A stretch of DNA of 64,000 nt from Thuidium tamariscinum (Eukaryota > Streptophyta > Bryopsida > Hypnales > Thuidiaceae). The notes under the pieces were generated by a model. That model did not search any database and was not told the DNA's origin. It was given only the letters and a program-made list of their open reading frames with translations. Both the position numbers and the translations under genes were made by a program. This document shows, one piece after another, positions 12,601 to 24,600 of this stretch (position 1 is its first letter; every line of letters begins with the position of its first letter). The stretch covers positions 26,055,501 through 26,119,500 of the forward strand of contig OX344749.2 in assembly GCA_947034885.2 (NCBI GenBank). The letters run 5' to 3'.

Positions 12601-15600
12601 TGGTGAGAATTCTAGAGCCTAGTTTCAAGGATAGGTTTGAAGTTCTCCAATTGATTCCCACTTTTTGTAAAAAAAATCAATTCTTAGCTCGGAGATTGAA
12701 AAAGTTATAATGAACCAATGAAGGGAATCTACAGTAAAAATATAGTATTTTAAGGTTGAAATCATACTTTGAATTCAACTACAAAGTTGCTTTGCCAAGA
12801 TTCTTCTTCGTGTAAAAAATTCCTTGAAATCTAATATTTGAAGAATAGCGCAGGATTTTTTCTTCTTTGACAATTGTGTAGAGTCTAGAGATGGGCTTAT
12901 ATATATTTTGTAAAATTTTATGGGAGGTTCAACAAAAAATTTTGAAATTTTTTGATATTCAAAATATATATACCCAGTTTTTGTACAATCAACGGCTTTA
13001 ACTTCCAACAAGAAATTCATTAGAAATTACCTAGGTTGCAGTAAAATCTCACTAAAAATTCAAGTGTTTTTTTAATGTTAAAAATATTCTTTAACAATTT
13101 TCATGAAATTTTGATAACCAAAAGTACCTGAATTGACAAGATTCTCTAAGTACATACAAAATCAAAGATTACGATGGGGTTTGACTAGCATTTGGGATCA
13201 TGTAGAAGTGGAATGAGGTCAAAATCAGTTTCTTTTTTACTCCTTCATACCTACTAAAGATCCTAGGCTAATTACTTTTATTAGAAAAGTCAACTTTCAA
13301 AAATAGATTTTCACCTTTTTGGGTCGTTAAGTTGGTGCTAGGATTTGTTAAACTTTTAGTGTAGAAGAAAAAATGAAAGGGCTTTGGGTGAGTTAGAAAT
13401 GGCCTTCCGGAGCCAATGTTGCGATCCATTTGTGATTTGGAGTTCATTTCTAAAAGTTAGAAAAAGGAGTAGCCTAAAAAATCAAAATTAGTAGGATAAA
13501 GATGAAAAATCCTAAGTAATTAGTTTTTTATGAACAAATGAGAGGAGGTTGGTGCACTTGGAAGGATATAAAGGGCACTACTTTACCTTTCAAAACACCC
13601 CTTGATACATCTTTGAACCCTTTGTTAAAGTTTTAGTTTATTTAGTTGGATTTTTGGCAATTGCAAGTTAAATTGCCAAATTTGTGTATTGTAGGAGCAT
13701 TTAGCTCTATTGTCATTGTTTTTCAAGCTCTCTTTCTTGCACTTGTTTTAACTTATTGTACTAATTTTGTTGAAGTTTTGTTGAAGTTTAACTGTTGTAC
13801 TAATCTTAGAATTATCTTCCACTATACCTTGGTGATGTCACTTTGGAGGGCTTCTAGTTTATGTTTGTGAAATATCTAACCTTCTAAGTGCAAATTCCTT
13901 AATAAAAAACTCCTCTAAAATTTGTGTGTAGAAATACAAACTTGTTGTATTTTGTTCTTGAACTAACAAGTGATTGTACTAACCTCCCTACTTTAACAGG
14001 TTTTGTATGATTTTTTAATAAGATAACTTTATTGGAATTGTCTTGTATTCTCATGGTTTTGTTAAATATGGTAGAGTTTTGATCTTAAGTTCTAGAATTT
14101 CTTTAGTATTTTCTTCAAAATTTTAGAGATGGTGAAGCTTTGACTTTGTGAGTTATATAAGTCAAGTATTTTGTCCAAAATTTTAATAGGCAAAATTTTG
14201 AACCTCCCATGTTAATATACTAATAACCTAAATTTAATATATATCAAAGTTGATTCCAAGATTAATTCCAAAGCAAAAAAAACAACCAAAATAGAATACC
14301 CAATCTTTAATTTCCAAATTTATTAGGTAGCCTTGAAGTCGCCATACCAAATCAAATTTAAGTAAAGACATCAAGTCTCAAGAGCAAGGTTCCAAGACTC
14401 AAGAGTGAGGTCCAAAAATTGACGTTGAGCTCCTATATGCGGTAGTTATAAGTTGTAACTTGCTTATAAATGTTGGGATTTTGTTTCAAAAGTCTCATTT
14501 AAAAATCTAAGTACTACTAGTTTAATTTCTAAATCTAGGTAGATTGGAGTTAGAATATTCAAAAGCAATGCAAAAAATCTTATAAAAATACATATTAGTA
14601 AGAATTACAAGAAGAAGGTAAAAGTAGAAGAGAGAAATAGAATAGAAAGAGTAGACAATTAACAATACAATAGAAGAAGCAACCTCTCAAAGCACTCACC
14701 TCTTCAAACTCCAAGTAGATCAAATTCAAAACTCAAAATTGCAAGTCAATAGAGGAAGTATTTATTTGGTAGTTGAAGAAAACTTAGAAGCTAATAGGAT
14801 TTAGAAGGAAATCTTAGAAATACGTTTCAACCCATTAACCACTTTGATAGAACAATAATTGAATAGGACAAAAGACAGGGAGTTCAATAGTCAATTATTG
14901 TTTAGAAATTTGGAACCTTGAAGAATATTATCCTACCAAAGGTCAACCTTAAGAAAACAATATGTAGATTAAAGTAGTAGTAAAGTAAAAGAGAGAAGAA
15001 AAAAATAAAAATGTAGTCATGGGAGTTCCCAAATTTTTATTTTTGACCCTACTTTAAGCCGTGAGAAAAATTACTAAACAACATTAGATTACAACAAATG
15101 ATAGGAAATTTGAAGGAGTGGTTGATGATCTATTGGCTACAACTCAAACCGAGGTAAAATTATAATTTGTATCATTTCTTTTTTATACTAAAAAATTACA
15201 ATGTATATCAATTAGCTGAATTAGAATTTTAAATCAAAGCATTTAAACTAAATTCATTTAAAATTTTAGATTCATAAGCTTTAAAAATAGGCCTCAGAAT
15301 TTTCACAATACACTTAAAACAAGTAAGATAAGAGTAGATGAAGTTTAAAGTCTAGGTTCAATGAAGAATAGTTAGAAATTGAAACTTTAGAAGAAGCTGA
15401 GAGAATTTGAAAGAGGTCAAAATTTAGAGTTCACTAGTGAAAGAAAAACTTAAATTTAAATTGTAGATTGGAAGAAAAACATGGATGAAGTTTATTGAAC
15501 CAATTAGCAGTCAAACTTCATCCGTCCATAACTTCTAGTAGAAAAGTCAACTTAGGAAGTGTTATATCAATTTAGAAATTTAGAATTAGCACCTACAAAA

Positions 15601-18600
15601 AGAAGATATAAATTTGATAAAAATAAATAAATAATTAAAAGTGTTCCCAAATGTTAAGAACTTAGAATTAGTCTCAATCAAAAACTTGGAAATAAGTTAC
15701 GATGAGGTAGTTAATGGTAGAAGCTTGTAGAACAAGTTAAGTAGAATTTGTAGGTGTCTCACACTCAGGAAAAGATTGAAAAGTGTGGAAGTTATAGAAG
15801 GATGAGGTCTTAGGCTAGATTTGGATGAAAAGTTAGACAAATTAGTCAATCCAAACCAAACTTAGGTTCTACATAGAGGTGAATATTTATAATTCTCATT
15901 CAAAAATTTTAGTCATTTTGGATTAAAAAACTAGTAGGAATCTGCAAATGAAATTTTGTTAACCTTATTAAGGGCAAAACTTCATCCACCTATAACTTAG
16001 GCTAGGAAAATTGATTTAGATTGAATTTTGTATTTTTTAAAAAGGACAAAAAACTATCTACAAGATGGTGATCTTAATTTTTGTCTAACTTCTTTCATGC
16101 AAAAAACCACAGTAGATTATTATATTTTATTAAAACCTATAATGTATATAATATACCCATGGTTTTAGTCATTTTTTGCAACTTTGAGTAAACTTAAGCA
16201 CATAGAAAGATCCATTTCTTAGAATACACTATGAACCAACGCCTAAACCCTCATTAGCAAAACAACACCTAATTGAACAAAAAATTTGGTTGTATTAAAC
16301 TATTTACTATAGGTGGGTAAGTAATTGCTTACAATCCTGTACAAATTTTGAGTCTCAATTATTGAATTTTTTACACTGCTACAAAATTGCTCTTTATAGG
16401 CCTATCTTGTTTAGGCTTTATAAGAAACTGTTAGTAACAGGGCTTTTTTTTCTGGCGAAATTTCGCCAGTTTGTCAGAATTCTGACCACTATTGGTTAGT
16501 CCCTCCACAATCTGGCCACTGCAGTGAGGCCAGCAGAGGGGACACTGGTCCAAAAAAAAAGCCCTGGTTAGTAAACATGGCTCTTAACCCATTAAGGACC
16601 AAGTCGATGACTAGTTGATGACTCTAGGTGAAAATGACAGGTTTTCATTAGTAGTCACTTCAGCTGCTAATGAAAACATGTCATTTTCAACCAAATATTC
16701 ATTTGCAGTCATCAACCTCGTCCTTAATAGGTTAAATTTCAAATTCATCATCTATTAGTCAGCAATTCTCAATATGATAATAAAACAAGTCTTGACTTTA
16801 TGACCTATTAACCTCACTTTATTACAAAGACACAAAATGGGGCTAAGCAATGACCGTATGACCCACATTGTTCACAACAATAAAATTTATAAAGGAACGA
16901 AAAGTCACAAGCTACAATACACAAGTCTTCAAAGCTTCTTCTATTCAAATTTTTACTGTTGAGTTAAACTTTGAATTAGTGCAATCATTGCTCTAAGAGT
17001 CCAAATGAAATGAATGATAACTTTTTGAAAAGTTAATGTAATCTTCTATTTATTCTTTAAATTTCAAATAATTTTAATATTTTTTTCAATTTTTATAACC
17101 TCCCAAAATTTTGGTCTTTAGAATTGAGGACAATAGACACTCTATTTAACTTGTCACTCACAAACCACTCATATAAATTCCAAATAAGACAAATGATAGC
17201 TTGAAATAAAAGCTAAAAATATTTTTTACACTCTTTCAATATTTCATTGCAAACAAAAAATTTGTCAAAAATGTGCCCTAATCCTTCAAGAATTATATAT
17301 ATGTTATAATAATAAGAATTGCACTAAATTTTCAAATTTTTCATTTTTAATGGTTGGTCAAAGTCTCAACCCTTTCTCAAAGGAGTAACAAACTTTGAGT
17401 TAGCACAACTCTTGAATGCCAAATATAATTCAATCAAGTAGAATTTCTTTTAAAGTACAACACCATGATACACAATTTCTCAAATTTTCATTATAAATTT
17501 CTATATACATAAAAATATATCTCTTTTTAGATGTTTGGTTCATTCCAAACAACAATGACACTATTAGAAAATCATAGCTAAAACAACAAAAAATCAAGTG
17601 ATTTTTGTTGTTTAGAGCACTGGAATGACTATTTTCATTGATTTTTACACTTTTTGTAAATATCAACAAAAAGCGACCAACTTTTTGTTGATTTGAATAG
17701 TGCTGTAACCAAATCAACAAACTCTTGTTCAATTCAACCTTTTTTGGAATCTTTTTGGAATCTTTTTGGAATCTTTTTAGAATCTTTTGGAATCTTTAAA
17801 ATCTTTAAGTTCAACTTATTACTTATTATAAGGTTTTGAAAGAATCTGGATTTTTTTGATGCTTCTACTATTATATAAGACAAAATTGGCACATTGATGT
17901 CAAGTAATTAATTAACCCTTAAGGCCTTGAGGCATAATTTCAATATGTTTTCTACTTTTGGATAGCTAGGCCATTTATAATATAATATTTGTTGAATATG
18001 ATTCTTGAAAATTCTTGCTAACAATGTGTTTTAGTATTGACTTAAAGCCTAAAAAATTTCAAACTAATCCAAATTGCGATTAAAAGTTATATTATAAAAG
18101 GTCATTTTTTGAGAATGGGCAGTTTAGACAATGATGGCAAATAGATTTAATTGGTTTGAAATTCTTTTTACACACTTTCAATTACATTGTTAATAAAATC
18201 TCTATTGTTAAAAAATATATAAGTATACAATTATTCTTTAAATTCTAATGTATTTTATACTCATTTTTAACAATGTTGAATATAAAAAGATGAAGATTAG
18301 CAATGGACATTCTTGCATAAAATCTTAAATAGAAAAATTTGAGTCATTCGTTTTTGAAATTGGACTTTTGATGCTAAAATTACATTTCAAAAAACACTTT
18401 AAAAAATATATGTACTATCAAAAGTAGTAACTTGATAACTTTTACTTTAACTTCAAAATATCAAATTTTTTGTTGAGGAATGAAAACGCCACAATTTCAA
18501 TTCTAAGTGTAATGATATTTTTTTAAACTTCATCTTTTAAAATTTAGTGTTTTTCAATTCAGCAGACTTTGGGGGTCATTTTGGTATAGTAGAATAGCCT

Positions 18601-21600
18601 TATTCAAAAAACTTTGAACTAAAAAAAGTTGTCAAATGAAGCTAACTTTACTTCTAAAAATCGGTTTGTGATTTGAAGCCTCCAATAAAAAGACATGGGC
18701 AAAAATCAGAGGATGTTTGAAAATGTCAAAAAAAATGTTTCTCAAACATCCTCTCTGATTTTTGCCCATAACTTTTGATTGGAGGCTTCAAATCACAAAC
18801 AGATTTTTGGAGGTGAAATTTAGCTTCATTTGAAAACTTTTCTTACTTTAAGGCTTTTGTAAAAAGTTATTCTACTATGCCAAAACAGACTCCAAAGTCT
18901 ACTGAATTGAAAAGTACCAAAGTATAAACGGATAAGTAGGAAAAAATTCCTTCTCTAAACATGTAAATTCATTGTTGGTGTATTGGTTGGGTCCTTAGGA
19001 TGTTAAGTATGAGGTCATAGGTTCAAATCTGGTTGGTGACAAGTGTTAGGCCATATCACCATGGACTACCCTAGATTTTTGGACAGTAAAAAAATTGGTT
19101 TCTTATTGCCCTTTAATTATGGGCTATAGAAAAAAATTTGATCTTATTAAAAAAAATATGACCAAAACAATAGATTTCACTTGAATTTTGGCCAAAATGG
19201 TTTCTTATTGCCCTTTAATTATGGGCTATAGAAAAAAATTTGATCTTATTAAAAAAAATATGACCAAAACAATAGATTTCACTTGAATTTTGGCCAAAAT
19301 GGTTTCTTATTGCCCTTTAATTATGGGCTATAGAAAAAAATTTGATCTTATTAAAAAAAATATGACCAAAACAATAGATTTCACTTGAATTTTGGCCAAA
19401 ACAACACATCCAAAACAACATACATGATCAACAGATTTCAATTGAAATTTTGTTGTTTTGGTCACAAAATTTCTAGTAATGCATGTGAGAAGGAAGTAGA
19501 AGAATCCCTTCTTTATCCTCCACCTTATATTCAACTCCAATTATACAAGGAAATGAACTTTAGCCTATAATTTGTCAATAAGGCTACCTCAACACCCATT
19601 GATCATCAATTTTGACCCCACCATTAACTTCCTATTCAACCTTTGCAGGCTTAATGCCCCAAAGTTCAATTAGAAGGTAAACTATCTCCATTTTCTCTTC
19701 CTAGAACTTCAACACATAAGATAATTTCTTATAACACTACCAAAACATAAAATCAAAATAATAAGGACCTAATATGACTAATAGACTTAAAAAATAGAGT
19801 TTCAAGGTGAACATCACTTTGTCCTAAAAAATTTGAAGATGTATTTAATAGTAGCAACAATATAATTTGCACAATTAGCTTTGATTAAAAAATTTAGCAA
19901 GCCTTCCAATCAATGTTGATGGCTACAGCTTCCTTCAATGAGCCTAACTATACAATAATTTTTCTCTTTATTAAAACCCTCAAAACACCCTTTAAATGTT
20001 ATTTTTCCACTATCGAGCTCAGTACATCTAACCTACAACAAAATCACCAATGTTTGAGTGTTACTTTCACATTACAAGAGAAATGGGCCCTAATCTATAG
20101 AAATTTTGACTAAACAGTGTCTAAAATGACAGCTACATGTCCAAAATGACAGTTACAACTTGTGAAATTTTATTTTTTGTCAATGCAGTCAATATTGCAA
20201 TGTTTGTCAAATTCTTCTCAATTTCTCAATCAATTTTGACAAACAAGGTTAATGTCTTCCTTGAAATCCAACAAATTTTTGTATACAATTTTTATTTTAG
20301 ATACAAAATGATGTAGCTATCATTTACTAACTCTATAAGGAATTATACCTCATTGCAATCTTTAACCATTCACTATCAACACCTTAACATTATTTGTCTT
20401 TAAGGGAAAGAAGCTCCCTCTATATATGTGGAGTGGTAGGGGGTCGACCAACCCATATGGGATATATAAATTCTTAAAGCTGTGAGAGCTCATAGTTAAG
20501 TTGAAAACTCGAAATTTTGTATTAAAATCAAGATTTTAGACCTCATTTAAGCATAGTAAAATATATTTTTTCAAAAATATCTGAACTAAGACTAGTTAAA
20601 ATATGAATTGGAGTTTCATTTCCAAAAATCCGTTTGACATTTCAAGTTTTCAATCAAAAGCTATGAACATATTTCAAAGAGGAAGTTTCAAAAAATATAA
20701 CAAGAACAATTTCAAACACCTCTTTGAAATGTCATAACTTTTGATTGAAAACTTGAAATGTCAAAAGAATTTTTGGATGCAAAACTTGAGTTGATTTTCT
20801 AAGTGAGGTTAATTCAAGTTTTTATGAAAAAACACATTCTTTTATGCCTAAGTGAGGTCTAAAGCCCTATTTTCAACACAATTCCTATTTCTAACTTAAT
20901 GTGTTAACCCCTAAACGCCCAAGGGGGGGTATGGCCTGAGAAGTGGCTTAAGATTGCCTTTTCCTTGTAAGAGAGCCCAAAAAATTTTAAACATTTTTTT
21001 CAAAAATACAACCGTTGGATCTTCTATACATTGTACTTCTCATCATTCCCTGAAAATTTCAGATGATTTGACCATATGGATCTTCTGCAAAGTCATTTTG
21101 AAGTTTTATTTTGGCCCATTTTCTTGCAATTCAATGATGACCACCTTGCACTCCAGGATCAATAACTTCTACAATTTTTTTCAATTGCTAGTATTTTTGG
21201 ACTGACACTTAATGCATGAAGTCATGAATGTCTACACATCTTATAGAAAGCAGTCCATTGCATTTACAATTTTACATGGGGCTTGCATAGCCAAAGCCCC
21301 AGATTGCTCAATGCAAATTCACTAGTTCATTTTCAAAATCAGCCCCTAACTCCAATATTGGGCCAAGCTTGAATCTAGCTTGCTACTCTCACTTGGAGAG
21401 GCTTGTACCAACATCCCCCCACACATCTGAAGCTTCTCCTTCACTCCTCCCAACCTCACCTCACACACTCCCCCAACTACGCACTGCCAACCCTACCATC
21501 TGCTGCTCATGAGAAGCTCACCAAGCCATTTTCAAAATAGAAACAGACCATTCAAAAAAACTACTGCCCCTTCCTTGTTTCCCCTTTCTTGCGGCTCCTC

Positions 21601-24600
21601 CCTAGCCACTTTCCAAAACTTGTGCCCCCCTCCAAAGAACTGCATGCAATAGTCCTCATGTTATTTTCTATGAACCTTCTACTGTAGCATAGTATTAGGC
21701 TGGAAGATTACAAAAAAACTTGTAAAAAGAGTGTAAAAAGGCCTTAAAAAACCCCTAGCAAGAGCAATATGAAAAATGCCAACAAAAAAATGAGTAGAAT
21801 AAGGAAATTCAAATAGAATGAACTCACCTAGAATGTGCCGGTAGGGTGGTGCATTCTCATGTAGCACCCACGGGTGTAGCACATCCATTGAAAAGAGTAT
21901 AGTGCACAAAAAATATTAGTTCTTTTCTTACATACAACGCATCGACGACGCAATCGACTTCTTTGAAGGCAATGAATTTGGGGCATATCCTCATGTAATA
22001 ATGAAATGGTTGCTTTTTGTCCTGCCTAAGTCTTCGTCAATGCCTTGCACACTATTGCAACTATGAAGTTGAAATGTGTAAGACACTCTTTTTCCCGACC
22101 TTTTTCCCTCAAAATCTCCTTGTGGATAATCCACATGTTTACAACACTTGTGGCAATGAGGAAGTAAAAAAGACGGTGCCACCATTTATGGGACCTCACT
22201 TGGCAAGAATACAAGACACAAAATTGGTCTGCCACATCAACCCCTTGCATGAAAATAGTGTATTCAAGATGAATTGGGGATGTCTTGATTTTTTGAATTT
22301 TTCCACCTACTCAGTATGGAACTTCAACCACTTCACATGGAAAAGATAGGGGCAATGCACTACACTAAAAATGGTAAATAGTGTTGGTTGATAAATAGTG
22401 TTGGACCTTTTTTTACCTCTAACACTATTTTCCAAGTCATGTGTAAATAGTGTTGGCTATTAACTTATGTCGTCAAAATCTATCCCTTCCCTGCAAAACT
22501 GCATTTGGGGCCTCCCACAAATAAAATTTGGTCCTTCCTTACAGAACTGCGTTTTTGGCCTCCCATAATTAAATTTGGTCCTTCCTTAAAAGACTACATT
22601 TTTGGCCTTTTAGAATAAAAATCTGGCCCTTCCTTGGGAAACTATGTTTTAAGCTTTTTCTTTGCAAATCTGCGTTTTTGGCTCCTTGTTTGCAATCTGA
22701 ATTTTTAGCTCCTTACCTATAAAAGTCCATTTTTGGTTTGCAACTTATACATACACTATGAAAAATTTCAGCATTTCAGCATTTTATTGTCTATTTCAGC
22801 ATTTCAGCATTCCAGCATTTCAGTATTTATTTTAGCATTTCAGTCCAGCAGTCTAGCAATCCAGCAATCCAACATTTCAGTCTAGAAATTCAGCAAGTTA
22901 GCATTTCAGTCTAACACTAAATACACTCTTTGTCAGACTGCTGAAATGACCATAAAGCTGAAATAGTGTTAGAATGGGTTAATAATGATCTAACACTAAC
23001 CTTGCAAATCACAATTAGTGTTAGCTCGGCTAATTAGTGTTGCCAACACTATTTACCATTTTTAGTGTAGTGGATAATAGAAGCACCGGTTTCTTATACA
23101 TCCACATGATGCCACATATCTTCTTAGAGTCACAGATTGCCCACTCTAAACTTCCTTGTGTTGACTTCTTGAATGTTTTTTGGTCCTTCATAAAATCCGG
23201 AAATCCTATATGGTTGCTTCAAAGTGTGCTCGTGGCATATTTACCCCTTTGTTCCAAATCACAAAATAACTCTTCACTTGTAAAGAAATTGTCCATCACT
23301 ACTACATGTCTTTGACCTTCCAACCCTATAAGCAGTGCCTCAACTACCCTTTAGCCCATGTTTGGTTCTCTTTTCTTAGATTTAGGGGCCCCCATGTTTT
23401 TGATTGATGTTCCACAATAAACATCAAAATTACTAACAAAAGAGTTATAGAATCCGCGAGGCACCAAATCTTGATCCCCACTTCTTGGGCTTCTTGGGCA
23501 TGTATTGTTGTACGGGGCAATATATCCCTTTATATTGAACCATCATCTCATCGATGGTGATTTTCTCTCCATTATTCTACAAGGCCTTGCAATGGTCATG
23601 CAATTCATCCAACAACCACCTCACTTTATTGACTTTGTCATAGGTCGGAGATTTACGGTCCACATGAATCGAAGAGGGGTTCGTGATGTGAATGCACTTT
23701 GATAACAATAAGAATCTACTTCGTGATAGAAGTTGAGATATAATAGGGCAATGAAGAAATGGCTCGGACTTCGACCAATATATGCGTATGTTAGGAAGTT
23801 TCTTCAATCCCATGTATAAAGAAATAGCAAAAAACACCTTCAATTCACCAACTTCCATCGATTTCCATGTAGGGTCACCATGAGTGTATATTCCATAATC
23901 ATTGGGGCCCACCGCATTTTCAATCCTACGTTTCACTATTTTCAATTCCTCGGTTGCATATCTATTTGTTTTCGCACATATTCGTCTCAACGTTTGAATT
24001 GACCAAAATAGGCCAAATAATTGAAGAAGTGAAGCGATCCAATCCCACTTTTGGGTCAAACTAGGAGATGGACCAAGAAAAGGGTTTTTTGGTGGGCTAA
24101 AAGTCATGTACCTCTTGTTCCATGCGGCCATGGCATAGTCCTCTCTAATGTTCTCAATTCCTTTTGCTCCAAATGGGAAACTCCTACCATGACGTCTACC
24201 GTGCCCTCTGCTTCTACGGTTGAGACCTGCCACGTTCACTATAGCAAGGTCCCCAACAACTCCCCTTCCTGCCGCAAGATCTTCAACATCGCCCCTCCCT
24301 GCCGCAAGCCCAATGTTCACTGACCGCATTCTCCGCTTTACACCATGTCCACTTTTGGCTTCCATTCTCCCTTTGTCGGGATTACCTTCTCTCCTGAGTC
24401 CCAACCTCCTCCACTGCTTGATTATTTTTTGTACATTGGCGACCAAGGCCTCCGGACTCTCTTGTTGCTGCTCTCATATGTGGTCGAAACAGTGCTTGTA
24501 AGGGGAGGGAGTTTGTACCAGCATCCTCGGTGAAGTTCGTAGAGGAAGGACTGTAGGAGGTAGAGGGTGCATAGGAGGTATCCGCTAAGTTCTAGTAATC

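Noticed and set aside
18976-19035. Possible tRNA gene from A-box and B-box sequences
   Set aside because: No cloverleaf (acceptor and anticodon stems do not form); better explained as a SINE head.
21679-21909. Minus-strand ORF of 76 codons downstream of the transposase
   Set aside because: No family resemblance or shared frame with the transposase C-terminus; treated as non-coding element interior.
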